Source of the DNA: TC-15 sp034437275 | GTDB lineage: Bacteria; Chloroflexota; Anaerolineae; Aggregatilineales; Aggregatilineaceae | Direction: 5' to 3' | DNA length: 25,224 nucleotides | Assembly (NCBI GenBank): GCA_034437275.1 | Contig: DAOTUD010000087.1 | Span: forward strand, 1-25,224 | Shown here: positions 1-7,310 of the stretch, one piece after another | Position numbering within the stretch: position 1 is the stretch's first letter | Layout: every line of letters starts with the position of its first letter | The notes under the pieces: generated by a model | Seen by the model: only the letters and a program-made list of their open reading frames with translations | The model's database searches: none | Told to the model about the DNA's origin: nothing | Position numbers and translations under genes: made by a program

Positions 1-155
1 TGGTCACCCGTGTGATTACCAAAGTTACATCGCATTTGCTGCGGCACCTATTGCGTCGCCAGTATGGAATTGATATTCAAACGTTTCAATGCTCAGCTGG
101 TTTCGCGTTTTAATTTCACATAGAGCGTATGCTATATGCGCTTGTGAGGACGTCT

Positions 156-1832
156 ATGCTACGTTTACTACTTTACAGTCTGCTGCTGGTGACCCTGCCG
201 CTGCCCGTGTTGGCGGCCCCGGCTGCTCAGGCGGATGAACCGGTGACGCTGCGGTTGGCGATGCCCACCCCGGCCAGCCTGGACCCGGTCGCCGTTTCGC
301 GTTTCGATTTGCACACCCGCGACCTGCTCGAAAATCTCTATGTTGGCCTCACGCGGTTCGATCCCCAGACGCACACGATTGAGCCGATGCTGGCCGAACG
401 TTGGTCGGTCAGCGCGGATGGCTTCACCTGGACGTTTGAGCTGCGGGACGATATCCAGTGGGTGCGTTACGACGCCGGTCAGGGGGACTTCACCGCTGTG
501 CGGCCTGTCGTCGCCGGGGATGTGGCGTACAGCATTCAGCGTGCCTGCGATCCGCTGCGGCCCTCACCGGTGACCGCCAACCTGATGATCGTGCGCGGCT
601 GCCAGACGGTCGCCGAAGCGTTCCCGGAGATCGTCGATGATCTGTTCATCGCGCGCGAAATTGGCGTGCGCGCAACCGGCCCGCATACCCTGGAGATCGA
701 CCTGCTGTTCCCGGCGGCGTATTTCCCGGCGCTGGCCAGCACGCCGGCGTTTCGCCCGGTGGCGCGCGAATCGGTCGCGGCGTTGACCACACCGGGACCG
801 TCGGTGCTGACCAACGGCCCGTATGCGCTGCAAGCCTGGAATACAGCGGGCCTCACGCTCCAGCGCAACCCCCACTGGCCCGACCCGCTGCCGGGGAATG
901 TGGCGCGGGTGGCGATTCAATTCGTTGGGGAGGGCGACCCGGTGACGCCGCTGGTTACGGGGCAGCGCGTGGATATGGCGCGGCTGTCCGGCGATGAGAT
1001 CGAAACGGCGCGCACCACCGCGCGCGAACTGCTGCGCATCGCCCCGGGGGATGCCGTCACGGTGCTCGGCTTCTCGTTCGACCGGGCGATGGTGCAGGAA
1101 ACTGACGTTCGGCGCGCGCTGGCCCTAACGCTGGATGGAGAGGCGCTGGTGCAGGAGTACTTCGCGGGCAGCGGACTGCCGGCGACGCACTTCACGCCGG
1201 AGAACGTGGCGGCAGCCCCCGCGTTCGAGAGCCAGTCGTTTGAGCCGGGCACGGCGCAGATGCTGTTCAACGACGCGGGCTACCCGGGCTGTCAGAATGT
1301 GCCGGAAAAGCTGCTGCTGTTGGTGCCGGATGAGGATCCGCGCTGGGCCGACGCAGGGCAGGCGATCACCCGGGGCTGGTCCAACTGGCTGGGCTGTAAC
1401 CCGGCGCTGCTGGAGGTCAAACCGATCTCGCGCGTGCTGTTGATCGAACTCAGCCACGCCGTGTACGATCCCGACAAAGTCACCCGGTCGCACATGTGGG
1501 TCGCCACCTGGCACGCCGACTATCCCGACGCCAACGCCTGGCTGGGCGATGCACTGCACTGCGAGTATGGCTACTTCCGCACCAGGCGCGCATGTGACGC
1601 GGCGGATGCCTGGCTGGATCAGGCGGCGGTCGAAGCCGATCCGACCCAACGCGCCCAGCTTTACACCCAGGTGGAGGAGCACTTTTTCGGCGTGGAGGGG
1701 ACGTTCCCGGTGATCCCGTTGTTCACCAGTACCCACGCCTGGCTGCAACAGCCCTGGCTGACGGACGTCAACGCCGCTGGCGCGGCGCGTTATGACCTGT
1801 GGATGCTGGATACGGATGCGCGGGGAATGTGA
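156..1832 (+). CDS. ABC transporter substrate-binding protein, peptide/nickel type (SBP family 5)
   Basis: Extracytoplasmic solute-binding protein of the oligopeptide/dipeptide ABC importer class, 558 residues. A hydrophobic signal peptide covers residues 1-26 (LLLYSLLLVTLPLPVLA core, then AAPAAQA) and has no lipobox cysteine, so export with signal peptidase I cleavage is likelier than a lipoprotein; many Gram-positive-type SBPs are lipoproteins, so this is mildly unusual. The family signature follows directly: a LYVGLTRFD segment, then PMLAERWSVSADGFTWTFEL, the usual N-terminal lobe motif of SBP_bac_5. The start at 156 is preferred over an in-frame ATG at 129 because GAGGA lies at 146-150, five bases upstream, and the signal peptide then begins cleanly. 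No permease or ATPase gene is adjacent on the right, so the partner transporter is elsewhere or left of the window. The ligand cannot be read from the sequence. Confidence 0.88.
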   Translation: MLRLLLYSLLLVTLPLPVLAAPAAQADEPVTLRLAMPTPASLDPVAVSRFDLHTRDLLENLYVGLTRFDPQTHTIEPMLAERWSVSADGFTWTFELRDDIQWVRYDAGQGDFTAVRPVVAGDVAYSIQRACDPLRPSPVTANLMIVRGCQTVAEAFPEIVDDLFIAREIGVRATGPHTLEIDLLFPAAYFPALASTPAFRPVARESVAALTTPGPSVLTNGPYALQAWNTAGLTLQRNPHWPDPLPGNVARVAIQFVGEGDPVTPLVTGQRVDMARLSGDEIETARTTARELLRIAPGDAVTVLGFSFDRAMVQETDVRRALALTLDGEALVQEYFAGSGLPATHFTPENVAAAPAFESQSFEPGTAQMLFNDAGYPGCQNVPEKLLLLVPDEDPRWADAGQAITRGWSNWLGCNPALLEVKPISRVLLIELSHAVYDPDKVTRSHMWVATWHADYPDANAWLGDALHCEYGYFRTRRACDAADAWLDQAAVEADPTQRAQLYTQVEEHFFGVEGTFPVIPLFTSTHAWLQQPWLTDVNAAGAARYDLWMLDTDARGM

Positions 1833-1849
1833 GCGCGGAAGCCGGAGAA

Positions 1850-1888
1850 ATCAAAATGGGTGGGAGCAGATTTGCGACTCTCCCGCCC
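1850..1888 (-). terminator. Rho-independent terminator of the 1904-2839 gene
   Basis: Read on the minus strand, a 9-bp stem (arms 1880-1888 and 1858-1866, one G-T wobble) with a 13-base loop is followed by ATTTTGATTT. It begins 15 bases past the stop codon of the minus-strand gene. It lies between convergent genes, so the stem could also affect the plus-strand SBP transcript, but there is no T-tract on that side. Confidence 0.65.
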
Positions 1889-1903
1889 CGATCATCGGTC
1901 TGG

Positions 1904-2839
1904 TCAGTCGAACTGCTGCTGGAAGTCTACCCGGTAAGATTGCACGCTGCTGACCGTCTGCCCGTCGTCCGTCGCTTCACAGGCCTCGACGCGGAAGGTG
2001 CGCGCATTCGATATCACCACCTCCGACTCCGGCGCAGACAACAGCGACACCGAATAGGAACGCCCCGGCTCCATCTCGAAATCGGCATAACCGGGTGATT
2101 TGCCGGGCTTCAGGCCGGTGAAAAAGACCTGCTTTTCGCTGCCACTCCACGTCACCTGCACCGGGATGCCCGGTACCCCCTCGCCGTTGCGATCAAAGAC
2201 ACGCACTTCGAGCAAACCCGGACGGTCTGGGGCGCAGCCCAGCAGTTGCGCCGTCCCGGCGACGTAGCTGCCCGGCGGCAGGGCGGTCGGGGTGAGGGTC
2301 GTGGGCACGACCACCGGCAGGTCGGTGGGTGACGGTTGGGGCGTTTTGGTCGCTTCCGGCGTGGGCGACGGCGTTGGTGTCGGCTGGAGTGTGGGGGGTG
2401 GCGTGGGCGTGGCCTGAATGGCCCAGTATTTGCCATCAGCACACCCGCTCGCCCCGAGCGACCGGTACAACTGCTCCATCATGCCCATCATATGCAGTTC
2501 GGCGGGGGAATCGACCTTGCGGGGAACTACGTCAATATTACACGCAATGTCGGCCAGCATCGCCCCCACGTTTTGATCCGGGCGCAGTTCGGCGCGCAGT
2601 TGTTGCAGCACTTGCTCGCGGGCCTGGTTCTGGGTGTCTTGCAGATCGTAGTGGTAGGCATAGCGCAGTACGACCGCGATCACGTACTTTTCGCGCGCTT
2701 CGTCCTGGAGTTGCCAGGGGGCGGTGTTGAATTCGCGTACCGGGTCGATGATCCACGTATAGAGCAGCCCGGCCCCGATGCCCAGCAGCAGGCCGAACAA
2801 TACACCAAACCAGGAAATACTCGTGCGATTATCAAACAT
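1904..2839 (-). CDS. Single-helix membrane protein with Thr/Pro linker and C-terminal Ig-like domain
   Basis: Not a named family; 311 residues. An N-terminal membrane helix (about 10-32, glycine-rich) is followed by a helical region (about 40-135). Next come a Thr/Pro-rich linker (about 143-190, repeated PTPTPSPTP-like units) and a C-terminal beta-rich domain (about 198-288). That domain contains EVRVFDRNGEGVPGIPVQVTW, which resembles bacterial Ig-like folds. The expected arrangement is a membrane-anchored protein displaying the Ig-like domain outside the cell. The helix and the segment after it resemble the upstream gene at 2854-3240 (both have Y/W-x-x-x-P, then an E-K/E-Y-x-x-x-V stretch, then acidic/Leu-rich helices), so the two look like tandem relatives. 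Only 14 bases separate them, so they are probably co-transcribed. Function unknown. Confidence 0.8.
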   Translation of the reverse strand: MFDNRTSISWFGVLFGLLLGIGAGLLYTWIIDPVREFNTAPWQLQDEAREKYVIAVVLRYAYHYDLQDTQNQAREQVLQQLRAELRPDQNVGAMLADIACNIDVVPRKVDSPAELHMMGMMEQLYRSLGASGCADGKYWAIQATPTPPPTLQPTPTPSPTPEATKTPQPSPTDLPVVVPTTLTPTALPPGSYVAGTAQLLGCAPDRPGLLEVRVFDRNGEGVPGIPVQVTWSGSEKQVFFTGLKPGKSPGYADFEMEPGRSYSVSLLSAPESEVVISNARTFRVEACEATDDGQTVSSVQSYRVDFQQQFD

Positions 2840-2853
2840 CAGGTCGCCACATT

Positions 2854-3240
2854 TCAGGGAGTCGCGGAGCGCGGCGTCGGTTCACCGTACAGACCAGCCG
2901 GCATATTCACGCAGCGCCCCAGTGCTTTACACAAGGCTTTCATTTTGTTGATGGTTTCCAGGTCTTTGCTCTGGCTGATGTAACGCTCGGTCAGGTCTTC
3001 GACGTAATCAAAGATGTTGTCTTTTTCCAGCGCGCGCAGCCGTTCGAGCGCCAGGTCTTCGTCGCCATCGACCAGATACCCCTCGGCCACCATCACAGTG
3101 TACTCTTCCTGGTAGCGCGATGACAAGGCTGGCATCGGGCTGTTGCGGTACTGGATGGGGTACAGTTCCCAGCCCACAAACACGCCAGTCGCCAGGCCCA
3201 CCAGCACGCCAATTAACACCGAACCAATCACTCGTTTCAT
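2854..3240 (-). CDS. Small single-helix membrane protein, hypothetical
   Basis: 128 residues with an N-terminal membrane helix (about 4-25, GVLVGLATGVFVGW core). A short motif follows, WELYPIQYRNSPMPAL. The rest is an acidic helical domain (YQEEYTVMVAEGYLVDGDEDLALERLRAL) that reads like one or two TPR-like helices, and the C-terminus contains two Cys (104 and 110). I recall similar short proteins as common unnamed genes in Anaerolineae, but I cannot name a family. It is first in a two-gene unit with 1904-2839 and sits below a good promoter (3280-3309). The ribosome-binding site is weak. A scaffolding or sensing role would be a guess. Confidence 0.78.
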   Translation of the reverse strand: MKRVIGSVLIGVLVGLATGVFVGWELYPIQYRNSPMPALSSRYQEEYTVMVAEGYLVDGDEDLALERLRALEKDNIFDYVEDLTERYISQSKDLETINKMKALCKALGRCVNMPAGLYGEPTPRSATP

Positions 3241-3279
3241 AGTTTCAAATTGCCTGCCTAGACCGTGTCTCTAACCCCT

Positions 3280-3309
3280 GTTATAATCCGCACCGGGTAG
3301 ATTGTACAA
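3280..3309 (-). promoter_or_regulatory. Sigma-70-type promoter for the 3240-1904 gene pair
   Basis: Minus strand TTGTAC (3304-3309), an 18-base spacer and TATAAC (3280-3285, five of six to consensus). It lies about 40 bases upstream of the ATG at 3240, just beyond the tRNA-Leu terminator. Confidence 0.6.
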
Positions 3310-3329
3310 ATCAGGGCGGTTGGTGGCTC

Positions 3330-3361
3330 AAAAAAAAGAGCCAGGTGTGCGAACCCGGCTC
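3330..3361 (-). terminator. Terminator of tRNA-Leu
   Basis: On the minus strand GAGCCGGG, an 8-base loop and CCTGGCTC (3361-3338, one G-T wobble) is followed at once by eight T (3337-3330). It starts three bases after the tRNA 3' end. The T-run can also sit in the loop of a competing TGGCTC/GAGCCA hairpin. Confidence 0.85.
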
Positions 3362-3364
3362 AGG

Positions 3365-3448
3365 TGCCGAAGGTGGGAGTCGAACCCACATGGGTTTTAC
3401 CCCGCGCGATTTTGAGTCGCGTGCGTCTGCCAATTCCGCCACTTCGGC
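3365..3448 (-). tRNA. tRNA-Leu (anticodon CAA)
   Basis: Minus-strand 84-base cloverleaf. The acceptor stem GCCGAAG pairs with CTTCGGC and the discriminator base is A. The D-arm contains GGCAGACGC. The anticodon stem CGCGA/TCGCG encloses loop CTCAAAA, giving anticodon CAA, which reads UUG. A variable arm (class II, as expected for Leu) is followed by the T-arm with GGTTCGACTCC. CCA is not encoded (the genome reads A-CCT), so the end must be added after transcription. An open frame runs across this locus on the plus strand but is not coding. Confidence 0.97.
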
Positions 3449-3459
3449 CTACACCGGCA

Positions 3460-3488
3460 AGTATATGCCGTTTTGGGCATTCCGTCAA
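3460..3488 (-). promoter_or_regulatory. Promoter of tRNA-Leu
   Basis: Minus strand TTGACG (3483-3488), a 17-base spacer and TATACT (3460-3465): five of six matches in each box. The -10 is 11 bases before the first base of the mature tRNA, so the 5' leader is very short. It diverges from the sigma factor gene at 3528. Confidence 0.8.
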
Positions 3489-3527
3489 TGGCTTTTTCGG
3501 CGTGCAGACAGGCAAACGGGCGAAGAT

Positions 3528-4124
3528 ATGGACGAGCACGAACTGATACAGGCCGCCAGGCAGGGCGATGTGGCGTCCTTCAATACATTGGTGCTGCACT
3601 ACCAGGATATGGCCTATAACGTCGCGTTTCGCATCATGGGCGAACCGGAGGCCGCCGCCGATGCGACGCAGGAGGCGTTCATCTCGGCGTACCGCAAGCT
3701 GCACCAGTTCAAGGGGGACCGGTTCAAGTCCTGGCTGCTGCGCATCGTCACCAATGCGTGCTACGACGAACTGCGCCGTCGCCAGCGCCGCCCGGCTTCG
3801 TCTCTGGAGCACGAGCACCGCGTCACGCCCATGGCCGGCCTGGACCTGCACAGCCCGCAAGAAAACCCGGAGCATCACGCCCAGCGCAGCGAACTGCACA
3901 CCGCCATTCAGGACTGCATCACCGCCCTGCCGGAGGACCAGCGCGCCATCGAAGTGCTGGCCGACGTGGAGGGCTATGCCTACCAGGAGATCGCCGAAAT
4001 GCTCAAGCTGCCGCTGGGCACGGTGAAATCGCGCTTGAGCCGGGCGCGCCGCCGGCTGCGCGACTGTTTGCAGGCCGTGCGGGAACTTTTGCCCACTGAA
4101 TACCGTCTTATCAACGAAGAGTAA
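3528..4124 (+). CDS. ECF-type RNA polymerase sigma factor (sigma-70 family)
   Basis: 198 residues, normal for an extracytoplasmic-function sigma factor. Region 2 (about 7-86) contains the core-binding and -10 recognition segment, with DATQEAFISAYRKLHQF at 45-61 and FKSWLLRIVTNACYDELRRR at 66-85. Region 4 (about 122-177) contains ALPEDQRAIEVL, then the helix-turn-helix YAYQEIAEMLKLPLGTVKSRLSRARRRLR, which binds the -35 element. The start is set at 3528 (MDEHELIQAA, typical of the family). An upstream in-frame ATG at 3465 would add 21 residues unlike any sigma N-terminus and lies inside the tRNA promoter region. It is followed 29 bases later by an anti-sigma-like gene, the usual pairing, so it probably controls an envelope or stress regulon. 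Its target promoters cannot be seen here. Confidence 0.93.
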   Translation: MDEHELIQAARQGDVASFNTLVLHYQDMAYNVAFRIMGEPEAAADATQEAFISAYRKLHQFKGDRFKSWLLRIVTNACYDELRRRQRRPASSLEHEHRVTPMAGLDLHSPQENPEHHAQRSELHTAIQDCITALPEDQRAIEVLADVEGYAYQEIAEMLKLPLGTVKSRLSRARRRLRDCLQAVRELLPTEYRLINEE

Positions 4125-4153
4125 TGTGACCAGGCAGGAAAGCACGATTGATC

Positions 4154-5341
4154 ATGGCAGCTTACCACAAACCACCCGCTGAACGCGACCAGGAGTTGCT
4201 CTCGGCTTATCTGGACGGCGAGCTAACCGAGCGCGAACAGCAGAAGCTTCAGGCCCGCCTCGTGCGCGATGAACACCTGCGCGCTGCGCTGGACGATCTG
4301 CGCGAGGTGGTGAAGCTGGTTCACAGTTTGCCCCAGGTCAAAGCGCCGCGCAGCTTCACGCTGGACCCGGCGGTGTACGGGCATCAGCCGCCGCAACCCT
4401 GGTGGCGACGCTTGCTGAACCTGGGCACGATCCTGCAGCTTGGCGGCGCGTTAGGCACCGCCGCTGCTGCCGTGCTGCTGGTCCTGGCGTTCACGCTGGG
4501 CACCGGCGAGGAGCAAGCCACTCCCCGCGACCAGACCGCCGTCGGCTATGCCCCCGCCTGGCAGGCGGAAAAAGCAACGACAGCCGCCCGGCTGGACGCC
4601 GCCGGTGATAGCGACGATGTCACGACCCGCCCGTCGGCTGAAGTCGGTGCGTTGGAGGGTGACGCGGCTGATGCTGATATCGTGGGGGATGGGGCGGCGA
4701 CCGGCGGGGTGGGCATGGCGACGTCCCCGCCCACAGTAGCCGCCCAGGCGCAGCTCACCGCCGCCGCACAAGCTACCGTCGAGGAACAAGCAGCGACGGC
4801 TCCGGCTGCTCTGCCGTCGCCGGCCTCCGATGGCTTTTTCGGCCAGGATGATGCGGGGTTGGCTGACGATGCGACCGGGGACATGCCAGCGGCGGCTGCA
4901 CCGCCGGTCGAGAATGCGGCGGAGTATTCGCCCACGCCGACCCCTCGCGCGCGTGACATGGTCGATGGCATGGCTCCCGCGCAGGCCCAGGATGCGGCTG
5001 ACGCTGCGCCGGGACTGGCCGCGATGCCGACCGCCACCGCTGCTGCGTTTGCCGTCGGGACGCCAGCCCCCAGCCCGACCCTGGCCCCGACGGCGACGGC
5101 TCCGGTCACGCCCTCGGCGACGGTGACGCCACTCCCCACGGCGACACTCACCGCTACGCCGCTGCCGACTGCGACGCCCAGCACGACCGCCGCACCTTCC
5201 CCGTCCCCGGCGGAACGCGAACAGCCCGCCGAACCAGTCCCCGCAGACGACGAGACGGTCAACGGGTGGCTGCTTGGCGCGGGTGTGCTGCTGCTGGTAT
5301 TCTCACTAGGTGCGTTTATTGTAGGGCGGCAGCGATCATGA
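4154..5341 (+). CDS. Putative membrane anti-sigma factor with long Ala/Thr/Pro-rich extracytoplasmic region
   Basis: 395 residues, proposed as the partner of the preceding ECF sigma factor. The N-terminus (about 12-56) has the anti-sigma signature LLSAYLDGELTEREQQKLQARL. However, the CxxC and His ligands of the zinc-binding anti-sigma domain are absent (no Cys at all in this domain), so it is a zinc-free variant. A first membrane helix lies at about 92-115. A low-complexity Ala/Thr/Pro/Asp region (about 120-365) follows, ending in repeated TPLPTAT-like units, then a second helix (about 369-390) and a short basic tail RQRS. Predicted topology is both ends in the cytoplasm and a ~250-residue loop outside, suited to sensing or proteolysis. 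The start is ATG 4154 with AGGAAAG at 4136-4142; an in-frame TTG at 4148 is a possible alternative. The stop overlaps the next start (ATGA). Confidence 0.85.
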   Translation: MAAYHKPPAERDQELLSAYLDGELTEREQQKLQARLVRDEHLRAALDDLREVVKLVHSLPQVKAPRSFTLDPAVYGHQPPQPWWRRLLNLGTILQLGGALGTAAAAVLLVLAFTLGTGEEQATPRDQTAVGYAPAWQAEKATTAARLDAAGDSDDVTTRPSAEVGALEGDAADADIVGDGAATGGVGMATSPPTVAAQAQLTAAAQATVEEQAATAPAALPSPASDGFFGQDDAGLADDATGDMPAAAAPPVENAAEYSPTPTPRARDMVDGMAPAQAQDAADAAPGLAAMPTATAAAFAVGTPAPSPTLAPTATAPVTPSATVTPLPTATLTATPLPTATPSTTAAPSPSPAEREQPAEPVPADDETVNGWLLGAGVLLLVFSLGAFIVGRQRS

Positions 5342-5847
5342 ACCTTTCACCCGTAAATTACTGCCAGGTGTGCGGCACCAAAATGGAAGATCGGCAGGCC
5401 TTCGGGAAAGTCCGGCGGGTTTGCCCGGCCTGCGGATTTGTCCACTTCCGCGATCCGAAAGTGGCGGCAGTCACCTTCATCGAAAAGGATGGGCACGTCC
5501 TGTTGATCCGGCGTGCCGTCGATCCTGAGCGCGGCAAATGGGCACTGCCTGCCGGGTACATCGACTACGGGGAAGACCCGCGCCGGGCTGCCGCGCGCGA
5601 GGTGTACGAAGAAACGGGCCTGACAGTGACGATCACCCGCTTGATCGAGGTAGAAGGCGGGCCGGGCACCTACGGGGCCTCGATTGTGATCATCTTTGCA
5701 GCCCGCGTGGTGAACGGCGTCGCGCAGCCTCGCGACGATGCCGAGGCGGTGCGTTGGTATGCACCCTCCGATCCGCTGCCCGATCTCGCCTTTGAGAGCA
5801 CCCACATGATGCTCGACCGGTGGATCAAGCACCGGCAGGAACAATAG
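5338..5847 (+). CDS. Nudix hydrolase with N-terminal zinc ribbon
   Basis: 169 residues. An N-terminal zinc ribbon (C9-x2-C12 and C29-x2-C32) is followed by a Nudix fold. The full Nudix box GX5EX7REUXEEXGU is present at 73-95 (G73, E79, R87-E88, E91-E92, G94). These residues bind the metal and cleave nucleoside-diphosphate-linked substrates. The ribbon-plus-Nudix arrangement occurs in NudC-like NADH/NAD-cap pyrophosphatases and in a shorter uncharacterised group. At 169 residues and without the NudC SQPWPFPxS motif, the shorter group fits better, so the substrate is open. It overlaps the anti-sigma-like gene by ATGA, so it is translationally coupled to the sigma operon. It converges on the SDR gene with only 19 bases between stops and no evident terminator. 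Confidence 0.92.
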   Translation: MNLSPVNYCQVCGTKMEDRQAFGKVRRVCPACGFVHFRDPKVAAVTFIEKDGHVLLIRRAVDPERGKWALPAGYIDYGEDPRRAAAREVYEETGLTVTITRLIEVEGGPGTYGASIVIIFAARVVNGVAQPRDDAEAVRWYAPSDPLPDLAFESTHMMLDRWIKHRQEQ

Positions 5848-5866
5848 ACACCGCAATCGACAAACG

Positions 5867-6766
5867 CTACCGCATTTTGCTGATTACTGCCTGCCAATGC
5901 GGCGTCAGGTTCCAGCGCCAATACAGCCGCAGCACCACTGGGGCGTACCGTTCGGTCCACACGCCGAGCCGGGCCAGCATCCCGCCCAGGATGACCTCGT
6001 GTTCCCCATGTACCAGCCCCATTACCGCGCGCTCGGCGACGCTGTCGGGGTGCTCGACGGTAAAGCCGCGCTCTTCCACCAACGCCTCGATTTCCGGGCG
6101 CAGCATGTCCGTGTGCGTCCACCCCGGCAGCACCAGCGTGAGCCGGACTCCGGTGCCGTCCAGTTCACGGCGCAGGGCATCCGTAAAGCCGGACAGCCCG
6201 TACTTGGTGGCAGCATAGGGAGCAAACAGCGGCATCGCGGTGCGGCCCTGCCCGGAGCCGACGTTAAGGATGTAGCCGTGCTGCTGCTCCAGCATGTGCG
6301 GCAGCACGAGCTGCGTCAGCCGGATCGCGGCCCAGAGGTTGACACGCAGCATTTGCGCGATGCGGTCCGGATGTTGGTCTTGCAGCCGTCCGCCGAGCGA
6401 CAGTCCGGCGTTGTTCACCAACACGTCGATGCTGCCGAAGGTGTCCAGCGTTGTTGTCACGACGTGCTGCAACTGGCCCTCGTCGGTGATGTCCGACGGG
6501 ATGACCAGTGCCTCGGGCGCGTACGGCTCGATCTCGCGCCGGACGGCTTCCAGCCGTTCGGCCCGCCGCGCGACCAGCACCACGCGCGCCCCACGCCGTG
6601 CAAACGCGAAGGCCAGCGAGCGTCCAATCCCGGACGACGCCCCGGTGATCAGCACAACTTTGTCATCGAGCACTAATGTCGAATGTTGGGGGCGCAGGTA
6701 GCGCATCAGCCAGTACAACCCGCCGCCCAACACACTGCCCCACACCAAACGGCGACCCAGACACAT
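5867..6766 (-). CDS. Short-chain dehydrogenase/reductase (SDR), membrane-associated
   Basis: 299 residues, a classical SDR oxidoreductase with a Rossmann fold. It has the cofactor motif TGASSGIG (41-48), NNAG (118-121), catalytic Ser171, and Tyr184-x3-Lys188 (YAATK). Arg residues after beta-2 (VARRAERLE) suggest NADP(H). About 35 extra N-terminal residues include a short hydrophobic stretch (8-21), so it may attach to the membrane. The substrate is unknown; related enzymes include DltE/YqjQ-type SDRs acting on lipids or ketones. The ATG at 6766 is chosen because AAAGGA (6776-6781) lies nine bases upstream. A GTG at 6784 would overlap the previous stop by four bases but would put that ribosome-binding site inside the gene. 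It lies 14 bases downstream of the 141-residue gene, so it is co-transcribed with it. Confidence 0.88.
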   Translation of the reverse strand: MCLGRRLVWGSVLGGGLYWLMRYLRPQHSTLVLDDKVVLITGASSGIGRSLAFAFARRGARVVLVARRAERLEAVRREIEPYAPEALVIPSDITDEGQLQHVVTTTLDTFGSIDVLVNNAGLSLGGRLQDQHPDRIAQMLRVNLWAAIRLTQLVLPHMLEQQHGYILNVGSGQGRTAMPLFAPYAATKYGLSGFTDALRRELDGTGVRLTLVLPGWTHTDMLRPEIEALVEERGFTVEHPDSVAERAVMGLVHGEHEVILGGMLARLGVWTERYAPVVLRLYWRWNLTPHWQAVISKMR

Positions 6767-6780
6767 GATATCCGTTCCTT

Positions 6781-7206
6781 TCACTCCAGCTCTATAAGTA
6801 ATACACCGTCCTGGTAGAATCCCTCACCATCCACCTGGATCACACCCTGCCCCAGCGCCGCGCACGCTTCCAGCACATCGGCGACCATGTCGTGATCGGC
6901 CTCCGCCGGCACGGCGACAGCGACCACCGTTTGCGTCCGGGCGAGGGTGTCCAGCACCGGCGCGGCGTTCCCAACGCCGCGTTGGGCCACCGCTTCGATG
7001 AAATCCTGCACTTCCTGGCGCGTGATCTCATCCTGGGCGGCATTCAGTTTAACCCGCAGCGGCGCGAAGCCGGCCTCAGAGAGCACCTCAATCGTGTTGG
7101 TCCCTGCCGGGCGGATCGCGCAGCCACGCTCGGCCAGGTTGAGCTGCAGACGCGTGATGGACCCTAACGCGGTGGTGGAGAAAAAGCGCATGTAATAACC
7201 TGCCAT
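6781..7206 (-). CDS. Hypothetical protein, 141 residues
   Basis: I do not recognise this family. It is a soluble alpha/beta protein with no signal peptide, no membrane helix and one or two cysteines (Cys29 and Cys115). The N-terminal half has RFFSTTALGSITRLQLNL and a mixed strand/helix pattern. The C-terminal half has VVAVAVPAEADHDMVADVLE, then GVIQVDGEGFYQDGVLLIEL. The two halves might be a pair of ferredoxin-like beta-alpha-beta folds, but this is only a visual impression. The start is firm: GGAGGAAGCT precedes the ATG at 7206. It follows the nuo operon terminator on the same strand and precedes the SDR, so it is either expressed by read-through or from a weak promoter inside the 105-base gap. 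A TTGCCT/TATGCT pair with a 16-base spacer overlaps the terminator there, with low confidence. Confidence 0.75.
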   Translation of the reverse strand: MAGYYMRFFSTTALGSITRLQLNLAERGCAIRPAGTNTIEVLSEAGFAPLRVKLNAAQDEITRQEVQDFIEAVAQRGVGNAAPVLDTLARTQTVVAVAVPAEADHDMVADVLEACAALGQGVIQVDGEGFYQDGVLLIELE

Positions 7207-7243
7207 AGCTTCCTCCGTGCGTTTTCGATCAGCATACTCGCTC

Positions 7244-7277
7244 AAAAGCAAGAGGCAACCCCGGTGCGGGCTGCCTC
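7244..7277 (-). terminator. Terminator at the end of the nuo operon
   Basis: Minus strand GAGGCA...TGCCTC stem (7277-7272 with 7257-7252), extended inside by CCCG/CGGG pairing, followed by TTGCTTTT (7251-7244). It sits 33 bases after the nuoN stop. Confidence 0.72.
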
Positions 7278-7310
7278 CTATTGTACTCAGACTTATAAAC
7301 GGGCAACGGC

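Noticed and set aside
3..113. Open frame from the left edge to TAA at 111-113, possibly the end of an upstream gene
   Set aside because: Thirty-six codons without a recognisable motif, and the AT-richer sequence looks more like an intergenic or leader region. It cannot be decided without the sequence to the left.
3345..3527. N-terminal extension of the sigma factor frame to 3345
   Set aside because: This part lies across the tRNA-Leu gene and its promoter. The sigma-like protein starts at MDEHEL (3528).
4546..5262. 238-residue Val/Ala/Ser-rich frame on the minus strand inside the anti-sigma-like gene
   Set aside because: It is the antisense reading of a low-complexity Ala/Thr/Pro region. 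The plus-strand frame has helices, an anti-sigma signature and an overlap with the next gene.
5848..5866. A terminator between the convergent Nudix and SDR genes
   Set aside because: The 19-base gap has no stem-loop or T-tract that I can see.
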